IMG/VR virus record: IMGVR_UViG_3300028666_000023
Location: 129,845-193,844 of that record
DNA: 64,000 nt
From: a virus
Strand: one strand, 5' to 3'
Made by a program: the position numbers and the translations under genes. Shown piece after piece: positions 47,382 through 56,432 of the stretch; position 1 is the stretch's first letter; each line of letters starts with the position of its first letter. Below the pieces are notes generated by a model. It saw only the letters and a list, made by a program, of their open reading frames with translations. It was not told where the DNA came from and searched no databases.

Positions 47382-47688
47382 GTTGACTCATTTCTTTCTG
47401 CTGCTGACCCTGCGCCAAATTGTACGCGAGGCCGAGGCCGGCACCAAGGATGGGGGCGGCAGTGAGCAGCGTGGAGTGCGGGATGGGCTTGCCCGTGAAG
47501 TGTTGCACGGCCTTGTCAGCGTAGTGCGCAACGCCCGCACCTGCGAGCGTACCGAGTCCCATGCCGCCAACGCCCTTCAAAACCGCCTTCAATCGACGCT
47601 TGTTCGCGCTCTCCTCATCGGCTTCAGCCAATTTCAAGATCGCGCGCGCGTCATCACTGGGGAGGTAGTCGAGGAGGGTAGGTCTCAC
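47329..47688 (-). CDS. Putative virion protein with glycine zipper, GTG start
   Basis: From a GTG at 47688 (GTGA overlap with the upstream stop) the 119 aa product has an N-terminal helix (SDDARAILKLAEADEESANK) and two Gly/Ala-rich hydrophobic segments (KGVGGMGLGTLAGAGVAHYA; AAPILGAGLGLAYNLAQG). Overlaps the next gene by 53 nt. Confidence 0.6.
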   Translation of the reverse strand: MRPTLLDYLPSDDARAILKLAEADEESANKRRLKAVLKGVGGMGLGTLAGAGVAHYADKAVQHFTGKPIPHSTLLTAAPILGAGLGLAYNLAQGQQQKEMSQRVGEGSHDSPERGVPAR

Positions 47689-48584
47689 GGCGGGGGCCTC
47701 TTGGCGGGGAACAGACTCATGATGCCCGGGAAGCTGTCGTCGAGGAAGGCTTCGAGGTTCTGCGGGTTCGTGAAGTTCCTCTGGGGCGTGATCCACAAGT
47801 CCTTCAGTGCTTGGTCGAGTACGAGAGGAATCCTGAACTCGATGTCGCGTTGTTCTACCTCGTGCAGTTGTACTTCCTGATGCACGGACGCGCGCGCCTT
47901 CTCCGTCTGCGTGGCGGACACCACGCGCCAGCGTCGGTTCTCCGCCTCGATGATCACGTCGCGCGGCTTCACCGGAGGGAAGAACGCAAAGCGGCCGGTG
48001 GTGTTCACCTGCTGCGTCGAGCCGACGCTCATGTTCTGTTCCGTCTTCGGCGCGGGGTCGATCTGCAGGAACGTCTCGATGGGATGCATGTAGCCGCGCA
48101 CCCACGTCGTGTCGAAGCACGTGAGGCAGTTCGAGCGCACCTTCGATCGCAGCTGCGGGTTCCAACACGAGCAGCGCTGGCCGAACGTGCGCACCGGAAG
48201 AACCCACGCGCGCCGACCTGCGAACTCCTTCATGAGAAGCTGCATCCGCTTGCGGAGCTCGATCGCGATGAGGTCCGGGTCCGGGTCGTGCGACGACGGA
48301 CCGAAGTCCTTCTTGTCCCCCGACGGCACGTGCGTGACGCGGATGACGTAGTAGTACGTTCGCCAGCGGTGCCCGGCGACGAGGATGTTGTCGATGAAGA
48401 CGTACTGGTCGGAGAGCGGGATGGCGATCGGCTCGAACGGCCCGCTTGGTCCCTCGCTGCGCAAGACCGTGTACGTGTAGTCGAGGATGTCCTCGGAAGA
48501 GGGAGCGAGCTCCCAGGAGATCTCGTGGAAGTCGACGTCGAGCGACCTCACGCGGATCGAGCGGACGTCGATCGAGACGGGCAC
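47685..48584 (-). CDS. Virion protein with fibronectin-III-like N-terminus and zinc site
   Basis: Residues 1-90 have an Fn3-like order (IRVRSLDVDFHEISWELAPS; YTYTVLRSEGPSGPFEPIAI; HRWRTYYYVIRVTHVPSG). A C-x-C-W ... CLTCF cluster follows near residues 137-157, then a beta domain (NRRWRVVSATQTEKARASVH). It may sit at the head-tail joint or neck. 299 aa. Confidence 0.65.
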   Translation of the reverse strand: MPVSIDVRSIRVRSLDVDFHEISWELAPSSEDILDYTYTVLRSEGPSGPFEPIAIPLSDQYVFIDNILVAGHRWRTYYYVIRVTHVPSGDKKDFGPSSHDPDPDLIAIELRKRMQLLMKEFAGRRAWVLPVRTFGQRCSCWNPQLRSKVRSNCLTCFDTTWVRGYMHPIETFLQIDPAPKTEQNMSVGSTQQVNTTGRFAFFPPVKPRDVIIEAENRRWRVVSATQTEKARASVHQEVQLHEVEQRDIEFRIPLVLDQALKDLWITPQRNFTNPQNLEAFLDDSFPGIMSLFPAKRPPP

Positions 48585-48585
48585 G

Positions 48586-49734
48586 TTACTCCTGCGGGAT
48601 GCCCCGGATGAGACGCTCCGTCATCGCCATCTTCGGCTGGCCGAACATGTTGCGCTTCGCGAAGTCCATCGGGTTCGGCGGCGCGAGCGACGGCGTCGTC
48701 ATGGACGGGTTCATGGACGGCATCGTAGCGCGTCCGCCCGGCGCCGGCGCGCCACCACCAACGAGGCCCTTCGCCTTGTCGACGAGTCCCCCGCCGTAGC
48801 TCTTCGCTGCACCGAGGAGGCTCTGCCCACCCTGCATGTTCTTGGCGATGCCGCCCGCCGCACTGCCAGCACCGGCGCCGAGCGCCGCGCCGCCAACCGC
48901 TCCCGAGAGACGGTGACCTTCACCGCCAGCGAGCGCGCCACCCGCGGCGCCGATCGCAGCACCGGTGAGCGCGGGGTTCTTCGCTGCGAAGCCGATCGCC
49001 TTTCCAGCCATCGGAGCGGCCTTTCCGAGAAGCCCGGCGATCGCGCCGAGGCCTCCCGCTTCCTTCGCGAGGAGCTGACCAGCTGCAACCGCGACCTTGC
49101 GGAGCTCGATCTGGTGCGCGTCGCCGCGCGCGAGCTCACGCCCGAGATTGTCGGCGAACGCCCACTTCTCGCTGTTACGCGCGTGCTGCAGGAAGAAGAC
49201 CGCGGTCGCCGAGGCGGTCTTGCCGCCGACGATGCCCTGCGAGTTGTCCTGCACGCCCTCGGCGGGAACAGCACCCATGGCACCAGCGCCTTGCGCGGGA
49301 GCGTCGGGGCCCGCTTGCGGGGGCGGTGGAGACATCGGTGCGCCGGCCATGCCCGCTTGCTCCTTCGCGAGTTGGAGCTCGAGGAGACGACGCTGGAGAC
49401 GGATCTTGTCCTTCATGTCCCACACCTGATCTTCTTCGCGACCGCGCGCGCGCATCTCCTCGCGGCGCTGCATGCTCAGCATGTCCGCCTGAATCTCTTG
49501 CTGCTCGAGGGCGATCGCCTGGTCCATGAGCGGCGAGCCCTGGAACTGCGTGATCCACGAGTGGTAGCTGTCGTCCTTGCACTCGGGCGTGGCGAAGGCG
49601 GTCTTCACCGAGCCGACGTGCGCGAGCTTCGAGAGGTCCTCGTCCGGAAGCTGCCGAAGAAGCTCTTCGATGTCGCCGACGAACGTCGTGCGCTTCTGCA
49701 CTTGGTACGCGTGCTTCAGGAAGGTGTCCAACAT
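48586..49734 (-). CDS. Putative virion/injected protein with glycine-zipper region
   Basis: The 382 aa product has an N-terminal helical part (DIEELLRQLPDEDLSKLAHV), a charged coiled segment (IALEQQEIQADMLSMQRREE), a proline/alanine linker, and a long Gly/Ala-rich hydrophobic region (residues 230-310, GAAIGAAGGALAGGEGHRLS). It contains GGKTASATAVFFLQ, the recurrent K-T-A-S motif. Confidence 0.6.
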   Translation of the reverse strand: MLDTFLKHAYQVQKRTTFVGDIEELLRQLPDEDLSKLAHVGSVKTAFATPECKDDSYHSWITQFQGSPLMDQAIALEQQEIQADMLSMQRREEMRARGREEDQVWDMKDKIRLQRRLLELQLAKEQAGMAGAPMSPPPPQAGPDAPAQGAGAMGAVPAEGVQDNSQGIVGGKTASATAVFFLQHARNSEKWAFADNLGRELARGDAHQIELRKVAVAAGQLLAKEAGGLGAIAGLLGKAAPMAGKAIGFAAKNPALTGAAIGAAGGALAGGEGHRLSGAVGGAALGAGAGSAAGGIAKNMQGGQSLLGAAKSYGGGLVDKAKGLVGGGAPAPGGRATMPSMNPSMTTPSLAPPNPMDFAKRNMFGQPKMAMTERLIRGIPQE

Positions 49735-49743
49735 CGTCGTCTC

Positions 49744-51495
49744 CTACTTTCCTCGAATGGTCTTGATGTCGGAGGCCATGCCGCCGACATCGTCCTTGAT
49801 CGACTTGGCCGCGTTCACGAACGCGGGTCCGACGCGCGCGCCGGTTGTCGCGCCCAAGAGCGCGCCGGCCATCGTAGCAGCAGCTGGGTGCTTCGCGGCG
49901 TGCTCGCCGAGCGTGAGACGCCCGCGAGAGAGCGCGAGGCTCATCGCATCACCGGTCGTGCGCGCGTCGCCCTTGGCCTCGAGCTCCTGCACCTTCTGGC
50001 GCACGGGCTCGTTGCTCATCTGCGACTCGGCGAGTCCGAGGCCGCCGCCGATCAACCCGCCGACAGCGGCGTGCGGAGCGACGGCCTTGAGACCCGACAT
50101 TCCTTCGTGCATGGCGTTGCTGAGGAGGTCCCGAAGGGCTCCGACCTTCTCAGCTCCGACGAAAGGGAGTTGCACCCGCACGCTCGAGAGCGCTTCCTTC
50201 CCTGGCGAACGGCCAGAAGAACCGTCAGCCGGTTCCTTTTGGCTCATGCTGGTCGTCGGGCTCGGGTCCTGCTGCTGGCTCGTCGAAGAGCGCGCGCTGA
50301 CCTGATCGTCGCCGGTCGGTGCCGCGCTGTTCGGCGCGGTGCCGGGGCTCGGTGCTTGATCTGCCGCGCCTTGCGTCGGTGCCGGGCCGGAGCTCGGACC
50401 TGCTGCGGTTGAAGCCGCCGCGAGCGCGGCCTCGTTGCCGGAGAGCGACGGGGGATCGACGGAAGCGGCTTGGAGCAGCTGGCCGCGGAGCTGCTGGTAC
50501 GCGATGCGCATCGCTGCCGCGGCCTGCTGATTCTGCAGGACCTCGTCGTGCGCGGTCATCGCCGTGTTCGTCGCGTCCGCAACCTGCGCCTGATACTGCG
50601 CGAGCTGCGAGTCCGTCATCTGCTGCTTGGTCTCGAGCTGCTGCGCCTTCGTCTCGGCCTCTTGCTGCGCGGCTGTCGCGGCGGTGAGCGCCTCGCGCGC
50701 GTGCGCGAGCTGCGCCGCCATGGCCTGCGTGTCGGCCTCCTGCTCGGCGGCGAGGTACTGCTGCATCTCGGGGTCGAGCTGGGGTTCGACGGCGGGCGGC
50801 GACTGGAGGTTCTGCTGACCGGGCGGACCGCCAGTCGGGCTCGGCATCCCTTGTTGCGCGGGCATGCCTGCATCCTCGAGCGCGAGCTTGAAGGCCGAGG
50901 CCGCCTTGGTGTACGCGCGCTCGTCGTGTGCCTTGCCGGCGTGACGACCGAGGCCCGCGCCGACGTGCTGTCCGAGCGCAGCGCCCGCGATGTCGACCAT
51001 CGGGTTGCCCTTGCCGATCTTGTGCGCGGCTGCGGCGCCGGCGGCGAGACCTGCGATGCGACCGAGCGACGAGCCTGAGCGCTCTCCATGGCGGTGGCTC
51101 TCGCGTTCGAAGTGCGCCGCCGTGTTCGCTTCGCCGCGCGCCTTGCCCGCTTCCGCCGGCGAGGACTTCGACGCGTTCTTCCCCATCGCAGCGTTCGGGA
51201 GCTGCACCGGCGGCGCGGGCGCCATGACGGTGCCCTTCGACATCGGGGGGAGCTGCGAGGGTGAGCCGGGGTAGCCGGTCATCTCGTTTGCGCGCTTCAG
51301 ATGGCCGGGGGCCGTCACCGCGATCGCAGCGGCTTGCTTCAAGATCTCCGCGCGCTCTTCTTCCGGAAGCGTCTCGAGCTGAGCGAACGCCTCCCTCACA
51401 CTCGCGTTCTTCTCCCCGCCCTTCAGGCGAATGAAGAACGCGGCCGCCTCACCTTGAGGCAGCGGCTGTTGCAGGAACGTCTCGAGCTGATTCAT
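49744..51495 (-). CDS. Putative virion/injected protein, coiled coil and Gly/Ala rich
   Basis: The 583 aa product has an N-terminal helical domain (LETFLQQPLPQGEAAAFFIR), an A/G-rich segment around 130-175, a Gln-rich coiled coil at about 245-330 (AREALTAATAAQQEAETKAQ), a long Ala/Pro/Ser low-complexity stretch, and a hydrophobic zipper near the C-terminus (HAAVGGLIGGGLGLAESQMS). No enzyme motif is seen. Confidence 0.6.
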   Translation of the reverse strand: MNQLETFLQQPLPQGEAAAFFIRLKGGEKNASVREAFAQLETLPEEERAEILKQAAAIAVTAPGHLKRANEMTGYPGSPSQLPPMSKGTVMAPAPPVQLPNAAMGKNASKSSPAEAGKARGEANTAAHFERESHRHGERSGSSLGRIAGLAAGAAAAHKIGKGNPMVDIAGAALGQHVGAGLGRHAGKAHDERAYTKAASAFKLALEDAGMPAQQGMPSPTGGPPGQQNLQSPPAVEPQLDPEMQQYLAAEQEADTQAMAAQLAHAREALTAATAAQQEAETKAQQLETKQQMTDSQLAQYQAQVADATNTAMTAHDEVLQNQQAAAAMRIAYQQLRGQLLQAASVDPPSLSGNEAALAAASTAAGPSSGPAPTQGAADQAPSPGTAPNSAAPTGDDQVSARSSTSQQQDPSPTTSMSQKEPADGSSGRSPGKEALSSVRVQLPFVGAEKVGALRDLLSNAMHEGMSGLKAVAPHAAVGGLIGGGLGLAESQMSNEPVRQKVQELEAKGDARTTGDAMSLALSRGRLTLGEHAAKHPAAATMAGALLGATTGARVGPAFVNAAKSIKDDVGGMASDIKTIRGK

Positions 51496-51498
51496 CGG

Positions 51499-52020
51499 TC
51501 ACTCCAAAGTGTAGATGATGTGCGCGTTGTCGTTCGTGACGCCGGCCCACGTCCATGCCGGCGGAGTCGAGCTCGGCGGCGGCGCGTAGACCTTGCCCGC
51601 AGTGTTGACCGAGGTGTCGAAGCCGAGCAACGTTGCACCGGTGCTGGTCTTGTTGATCGTGACGCCGTTGGTAGGCGTGACCTCGATGATGGCGAGGCGG
51701 CCGTCGATCGCGAGGACCTTCACCGTGGCGAGCGCGGTCTCGATCTGCGCCTTGAGGTCGGACAGGAGCAGCGTGTTGATGTCGGGGTTGTTCGCCGCGA
51801 CCGACGTCGTGAAGGTCACGGTCGCAACGCTCGGCTGGACGAAGATCAACGTCTTGCCGACGAGACCCGCGATGCCGAGTCCGAGGTTGTTCGGGCTCCC
51901 GCCGTTGCCTGCTGGCTGCGAGCCGGCCATGGGGACGACTCGCGAGCCGAGCAGGCCACCATTGAGGAAGTGCTGGGCCTCGACGATGTCCTTGAACTTG
52001 TAGATCTTGTTGACGGACAT
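51499..52020 (-). CDS. Small virion protein built on the sheath-type beta module
   Basis: The 173 aa product (GLVGKTLIFVQPSVATVTFT; LKAQIETALATVKVLAIDGR; VTPTNGVTINKTSTGATLLG) has the same strand-helix-strand order as the four modules inside the tail sheath. It may decorate tail or head. Its ATG follows a terminator-free 7 nt gap after the HNH gene. Confidence 0.6.
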   Translation of the reverse strand: MSVNKIYKFKDIVEAQHFLNGGLLGSRVVPMAGSQPAGNGGSPNNLGLGIAGLVGKTLIFVQPSVATVTFTTSVAANNPDINTLLLSDLKAQIETALATVKVLAIDGRLAIIEVTPTNGVTINKTSTGATLLGFDTSVNTAGKVYAPPPSSTPPAWTWAGVTNDNAHIIYTLE

Positions 52021-52027
52021 TTTTCCC

Positions 52028-52675
52028 TCAGTTCAACTCCGCGGCTTCTACATTGTAGGACCCGCAGTCACTGCAACGGAAGCACGCGCCCTTGCCATGC
52101 TTACCTTGCCGCAGCTGCAGGTTCTTACTGCCGTTGTTTTGCTTGTCGCCGTCCTTGTGGTGAACGGTCTCATCGTCGCGCAGCGGGCGTCCCAGCTTTT
52201 GCGCCATCACCAGGCGGTGCTCGAGGCAGTAGCGGTTGGGACCGCCCGTCTTGATCTGCGCCATCTCGTAGAACGGGTGGTCGGGCGCCAGTTGCACGAG
52301 CACGTAGCCGCCCTCCGTCACGATGCGCCCACCCTTCCAAGCGTGATGACCCTCACCCGTTTGAAAGCCGGCGGGCCGTGCCTGCACACCCACCTTCTTC
52401 GCGTACTTGTTCACCGTGCGCCACGAGAGCTTCAACTGCTGTGCGATCTGCTGGAAGGATTTCCCAGACGTGTACATCTGTGAGATCTGCATCTTCTCCG
52501 CGTCGCTCAAGTAATCCCGACGCTTCTTGCGGAGAGGGACACCGAGACGACCAAGTGCATCGTACACAGTGTTCTTGTGAACTCCGTGCTGCGCCGCGAT
52601 CTTCTCCGGTTGTTCTCCGCGCAGGTACATGGTCTTGATGGTTTCGAGTTCGTCTGGTTGAAGGTGTCGTTGCAT
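52028..52675 (-). CDS. HNH endonuclease with two helix-turn-helix domains
   Basis: The 215 aa product has two N-terminal HTH units (TIKTMYLRGEQPEKIAAQHG; KMQISQMYTSGKSFQQIAQQ), then an HNH_3-type nuclease core (YCLEHRLVMAQKLGRPLRDD ETVHHKDGDKQNNGSKNLQL, with HH and N), and a C-terminal C-x-x-C (CFRCSDCGSYN). This is the usual layout of free-standing homing endonucleases. It sits between two structural genes, next to a palindrome at 52682-52706. Confidence 0.9.
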   Translation of the reverse strand: MQRHLQPDELETIKTMYLRGEQPEKIAAQHGVHKNTVYDALGRLGVPLRKKRRDYLSDAEKMQISQMYTSGKSFQQIAQQLKLSWRTVNKYAKKVGVQARPAGFQTGEGHHAWKGGRIVTEGGYVLVQLAPDHPFYEMAQIKTGGPNRYCLEHRLVMAQKLGRPLRDDETVHHKDGDKQNNGSKNLQLRQGKHGKGACFRCSDCGSYNVEAAELN

Positions 52676-52681
52676 GAAGTA

Positions 52682-52706
52682 AGCATAGCACCAAATACTA
52701 TGCTTT
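52682..52706. other. Inverted repeat next to the HNH gene
   Basis: AAGCATAG, 9 nt, CTATGCTT, a perfect 8 bp inverted repeat filling the gap between the upstream structural gene's stop and the HNH ATG. It might be a weak terminator, a homing-site remnant or a translation-control hairpin. AT-rich compared with its surroundings. Confidence 0.5.
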
Positions 52707-53206
52707 CAATAAGCCGCGTAGGTCGCGTTGACTGACCAGAGCTCGCTGTGAATGCCGGAGTTCGACGGCCCGAGGATCGAGCCGATGTTGATCGCCACCT
52801 TCACGCGCTGCTTCATCTGCTCCGTCTTCGCCATGAAGTACTGGAGCCACGACTGCACGAGAGCGGTCTTGTCGTTGACGCCGACGTTGATGCCGCCGTC
52901 GGAGTAGTTGATGTGGTTCCTCGTTTGAAGAAGACCGACCGACTCGAGGAGTGAGATGGTGGTCATGCGCAGGAGGAGGTTGTGCTGGTTCAACTGGAGG
53001 AGGTCCTCGAGCGACAGAATCGTGAAGTGCGGAGTGCCGTTGAAGTCGGCGAGTGCATCGAGCACTGCCCAGGCGACGATTCGATCGCTCGACTCCTCGC
53101 CCGACACGATGCGATTGAGCTCAGGGAAGTCCCGGTGGAACAAGCGGACCAACTGGACGAAGTCCCTGAAGGTCTGCGTCATGCCGGGAATTCCCTGGAG
53201 CGACAT
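52706..53206 (-). CDS. Putative head-completion/neck protein
   Basis: The 166 aa product is helical in its first half (FRDFVQLVRLFHRDFPELNR; DRIVAWAVLDALADFNGTPH) and beta-rich later (HINYSDGGINVGVNDKTALV). The size and place after the capsid group suit a connector or neck protein. No firm family. Confidence 0.6.
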   Translation of the reverse strand: MSLQGIPGMTQTFRDFVQLVRLFHRDFPELNRIVSGEESSDRIVAWAVLDALADFNGTPHFTILSLEDLLQLNQHNLLLRMTTISLLESVGLLQTRNHINYSDGGINVGVNDKTALVQSWLQYFMAKTEQMKQRVKVAINIGSILGPSNSGIHSELWSVNATYAAY

Positions 53207-53209
53207 CGA

Positions 53210-53536
53210 TCAGCCGTCCTTCTTGCTGCTCTTCGGGGGAAGAGAAGCCTTCGCCGGCTGCTTGTCGTCGGACTTGTCCATCGGAGCTGCCTTCGCGGCT
53301 TCTTCCGCCGCGCGCTTCGACGCGTCGGCGTAGCCCTTCGGCGGGGCCCCGAGCGCGAGAATGCCCATGTCGACGAGCTCGTTGATGCCGTCGAGCTTGG
53401 CCTGCACTGCGTCGTCGGGGAGATCGACGCTGGTGCCGGGGGACAAGAGCGCCTTGCCCACGCAGATGGTGTGACCGACGAGACCGCGCTGCTTGAGCTT
53501 CTTGGTCTCGACGTCGGAGATGTTGAAGACCTTCAT
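53210..53536 (-). CDS. Unknown 108 aa protein with lysine-rich tail
   Basis: First 70 residues form a small domain (MKVFNISDVETKKLKQRGLV; VGKALLSPGTSVDLPDDAVQ), followed by a charged alanine/lysine tail. Overlaps the previous stop as ATGA. It lies just after the capsid group, where head-associated proteins are common. Confidence 0.6.
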   Translation of the reverse strand: MKVFNISDVETKKLKQRGLVGHTICVGKALLSPGTSVDLPDDAVQAKLDGINELVDMGILALGAPPKGYADASKRAAEEAAKAAPMDKSDDKQPAKASLPPKSSKKDG

Positions 53537-54255
53537 TTGTTCCTCCGGCTCTTGCCTTTGCTTGAGGATACACCGGCGACGACTTCGGTGTCGCGCGTGT
53601 CTCCGGGCGGAGCGGTGTCGTCGTCGACTTCTTCGTCGTCACCGGATTCGGCGATCGCTTTCTTGAGCGCCCCCTCTTCAGCGGCGTCGAGGTCCTCGGC
53701 CTTCTTCTTGGCGGCTTCCTCTTCGGCCTGCTTGGCCTCGAGCGCGGCGCGGTCTTCCTCGGCCTTCTTCTCGAGGACGGCCGGGAGCTTGCCCGGGGGC
53801 AGGACCGCTGGCATGGAGCTCTGGTCGTCGCCGACGTACGGCGGGATGACCTCGCCGATGCCCTTGTTCTTGTCGTTTGCGATGCTGTCGAGCGGGAAGT
53901 TCGGCAGCGGCGGCGAAGGCAGGTTGGGAGTGACCTCGAGCGTCTCGACGTCGAGCTTGCTGCCGTCTGCGAGACGAACTTCGAGCAGGCCTGCCTTCAC
54001 ACGGCCCTTGATCTCCTCGAGGTGTTTCATGAACTGCGCCTCGCTGAGCGCGAGCGCGCGAGCGCGAACGATGCGGTGCTCACCTCCGCCGAGGTGCTGC
54101 TTCATACCGCGGTGAGACGCGGCGGCGTAACGCTGCGTGCGGTTGTGGCGGGAGCGCGAGGTGTTGTGGATGAAGTACTTCGGTTGCTCCGGCGGCGAAG
54201 TCTCCACGCCGTCTTCCGGCGCCTCGTCTTGATCTTGCACTTGGTCTTCGGACAT
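53533..54255 (-). CDS. Unknown 240 aa protein in the capsid group
   Basis: Acidic N-terminus (MSEDQVQDQDEAPEDGVETS), a basic segment (NTSRSRHNRTQRYAAASHRG), a small beta domain (AGLLEVRLADGSKLDVETLE) and a long charged helix (VLEKKAEEDRAALEAKQAEE). Probably a head-associated protein by place; no family is recognised. Confidence 0.6.
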   Translation of the reverse strand: MSEDQVQDQDEAPEDGVETSPPEQPKYFIHNTSRSRHNRTQRYAAASHRGMKQHLGGGEHRIVRARALALSEAQFMKHLEEIKGRVKAGLLEVRLADGSKLDVETLEVTPNLPSPPLPNFPLDSIANDKNKGIGEVIPPYVGDDQSSMPAVLPPGKLPAVLEKKAEEDRAALEAKQAEEEAAKKKAEDLDAAEEGALKKAIAESGDDEEVDDDTAPPGDTRDTEVVAGVSSSKGKSRRNK

Positions 54256-54282
54256 GACGTCTCCTGGTGGAATGCTGAAACG

Positions 54283-54316
54283 AAAAAGGCGGCACGGGTT
54301 TGAGGCCCGTACCGCC
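54283..54316 (-). terminator. Intrinsic terminator after the major capsid gene
   Basis: GGCGG-ACGGG pairs with CCCGT-CCGCC (11 bp with one mismatch, 7 nt loop), followed on the minus strand by TTTTT. It would reduce transcription of downstream tail genes relative to the capsid gene. Confidence 0.85.
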
Positions 54317-54340
54317 CTTCGGGCCCGAGGGCCTGGTTGC

Positions 54341-55471
54341 TCAGAACTGGGTGACGTTGGGGAACTTGAGCCCCGCGTCGACCTGGTTGTTCGGAGCGCC
54401 GAGCGAGTCCTCGCTGACCGGCACGAAGTTGGACAAGAGGCTGTCCGCGTTCGTGTTCGGGTTCGCGTCGGCCGAGTAGAGCTCGAGCTTGCGAACCGCG
54501 GCGATGTTGATGATCGCCATGCCGATGTCTTCCCACGCTTGGAACGTGATGACGTTGGCGATCTTGTCGATGTAGAACTTGGTGTTGTTCAGGACGTAGA
54601 ACTTCCCGAAGAACTCCGGCTTCGTGAAGACGTAGACGTTGCCTGCACGCAGGATGTCCGTCTTCACCGTACGGATGTACGAACGACCCATGAGGGTGTT
54701 GTACTTGAAGCCGTCGACCGCCGTCTCCGACTGGAGACGATCGCCGAAGTCCTCGACCGTCCACTGGAGGATGTCGTCCCAGTCGACCTCCGTCATGAGG
54801 AGGCGCTCCGAACGAAGGCGGTTGCCGTCGAGGAGCTTGAACAGGTTGACGAGGTCGGGGCGCTGGATCGGGCGCACCGTCGCGTCGTTGCCGGTCGCGT
54901 TGCGCGCGAGCTCGCCCTTGCGGATCGAGAACTCGACGACCGTGCCGGCCTGGAGCGACGACGCGTTGAGCGCGTGGCCGTTGCCGCCACCGTTCGACTG
55001 CGCCTGGAGCGCCTGGCATGCCGCCTCGACGTTCACCGTGAACTCGCGGTCCTCGACCTCTTGCAGGTCTTTGACCGAGTTTTCCTCGATGATCTTCGTG
55101 ATCGGCATCTCGTACGCGAGGAGCTCCTGCTCCGTCTTCTGGAAGACTTCCGAGGAGACGGTGAAGAAGCCGACTTCCGCCTTCGAACCGCGGATGAAGC
55201 GGGCCGTCGGCTGACCGCGGAACGAGATCGTGAGCGCGCGGCTTTGCGGCTCGACGTCCACGATCTTGACCAGCGTGTCGTGGTTGACGGAGCGCTGACA
55301 GTCGGTGCGCGTCACCTGCTCCGGGGGGATGATCTTGCGCGAGTAAGCAACCTCGCGAAGACGGTCACGGATGTACGACCCACCGTACTCCGCCATTTTC
55401 TCTTTACCCTCGCTCGAGCCGAGCTTCTGGGTGAAGAGTTCGTTCAGGACTCGTGCCGGAACTGCGCTCAT
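54341..55471 (-). CDS. Major capsid protein (HK97-fold candidate)
   Basis: The 376 aa product lies after protease, scaffold-like and decoration-like genes, is of the usual size, and is followed by a strong terminator. Features that suit HK97-type capsids are an N-terminal helical arm (VPARVLNELFTQKLGSSEGK), an E-loop-like beta region (TISFRGQPTARFIRGSKAEV), a spine helix (LVNLFKLLDGNRLRSERLLM) and a late beta segment (VYVFTKPEFFGKFYVLNNTK). Identification from pattern and gene order. Confidence 0.8.
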   Translation of the reverse strand: MSAVPARVLNELFTQKLGSSEGKEKMAEYGGSYIRDRLREVAYSRKIIPPEQVTRTDCQRSVNHDTLVKIVDVEPQSRALTISFRGQPTARFIRGSKAEVGFFTVSSEVFQKTEQELLAYEMPITKIIEENSVKDLQEVEDREFTVNVEAACQALQAQSNGGGNGHALNASSLQAGTVVEFSIRKGELARNATGNDATVRPIQRPDLVNLFKLLDGNRLRSERLLMTEVDWDDILQWTVEDFGDRLQSETAVDGFKYNTLMGRSYIRTVKTDILRAGNVYVFTKPEFFGKFYVLNNTKFYIDKIANVITFQAWEDIGMAIINIAAVRKLELYSADANPNTNADSLLSNFVPVSEDSLGAPNNQVDAGLKFPNVTQF

Positions 55472-55504
55472 GATGTTTCTCTCCTTTCCTTCTTGTTGTT
55501 CCGG

Positions 55505-56026
55505 TTACGAGCGCCAGCCCGAGATGAACCGGAGCTGACCGCCGTTGTTGGCCGGCAGCTTGGTGACGTACCCGATGATCGGGTCCGAGTTGACTCCGTT
55601 GTGACCGATGATGCCGACGTAGTTGCGGCCACCGATGGCGATGGTCGCGACCTTCAACGGCTGCAGGACGGTCGTGATCGCGGCGCCGCTGTTGTTCGTC
55701 GCCGTCGCATCGAAGATGCGGGTGTCGAACTCGTAGTCGCCACGGAAGAGGACGGGCATCTTGTGCAAGCTCATCGCCTGCACGTCGTAGCGCCCGCGCT
55801 CCGCGAAGAGCGGGAACGAGCGGACCGACGCGGCGGCCGAGCCCGAGGTGACGTCGCACGCGCGGATGATCTGGTAGCTCGAGTTGAGCGTCATCCACTC
55901 GCCGTCGACCAGCGCGACCGCGTTGAGCGGCTGCGCCAGCGTCGGGTCCGCGAGGGCGAAGTCTCGGCGTTGAATCGGCAGGATGTCCGAGACGGGGGTG
56001 AAGTTGATCTTCTGCACGGTCGACAT
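55505..56026 (-). CDS. Head decoration/capsid-stabilising protein candidate
   Basis: The 173 aa product is beta-rich (NAVALVDGEWMTLNSSYQII; VRSFPLFAERGRYDVQAMSL; FISGWRS end) and precedes the major capsid gene in the direction of transcription, the usual place of decoration proteins. No family is certain. Confidence 0.65.
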   Translation of the reverse strand: MSTVQKINFTPVSDILPIQRRDFALADPTLAQPLNAVALVDGEWMTLNSSYQIIRACDVTSGSAAASVRSFPLFAERGRYDVQAMSLHKMPVLFRGDYEFDTRIFDATATNNSGAAITTVLQPLKVATIAIGGRNYVGIIGHNGVNSDPIIGYVTKLPANNGGQLRFISGWRS

Positions 56027-56057
56027 GTTCTTTTCCTCCTACGAATGCTCGGAGCGG

Positions 56058-56420
56058 TCAGCCCGCGTCACCGAGAATGAACCGCTCCAAATCGTTCGAA
56101 CCGGAGGAATCCCCGCGTTCGTGGTTGCTCACCGAGCCGATCTTGGACCCCATGTCCGGACCGACCAGGTCAACAGCTTTTTCGATGGTGTCGAGCTTCT
56201 CAGCCGCCGTCTTCTGCAGACGGTCCGCGAGGTCTTCGACTGAGACGTCGAGCTCGATGCCCTTGCGGTGCATCTCCGACGCGATCTTCTCGGCGCGATC
56301 TTTCTTCTCCGTCGAGGCGAGCTTTTCCTCGAGCTCGTGGATGTACGCCTGTTGCCCCCGAAGCTGCGTTGCAGCGTCCGAGAGCACTCCGGCGATCTGC
56401 GCGTTGCTGACCTTGTCCAT
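56058..56420 (-). CDS. Coiled-coil head-associated protein
   Basis: The 120 aa product is mostly a charged helix (LRGQQAYIHELEEKLASTEK; KIASEMHRKGIELDVSVEDL) with a polar tail. It contains LQKTAAEKL. It may be part of the scaffold or core. Confidence 0.6.
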   Translation of the reverse strand: MDKVSNAQIAGVLSDAATQLRGQQAYIHELEEKLASTEKKDRAEKIASEMHRKGIELDVSVEDLADRLQKTAAEKLDTIEKAVDLVGPDMGSKIGSVSNHERGDSSGSNDLERFILGDAG

Positions 56421-56432
56421 CGTTCGTTCCTT

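Noticed and set aside
48487-50412. 641-codon plus-strand frame
   Set aside because: Antisense shadow of two virion genes, with Arg/Leu/His-rich composition and no ribosome site.
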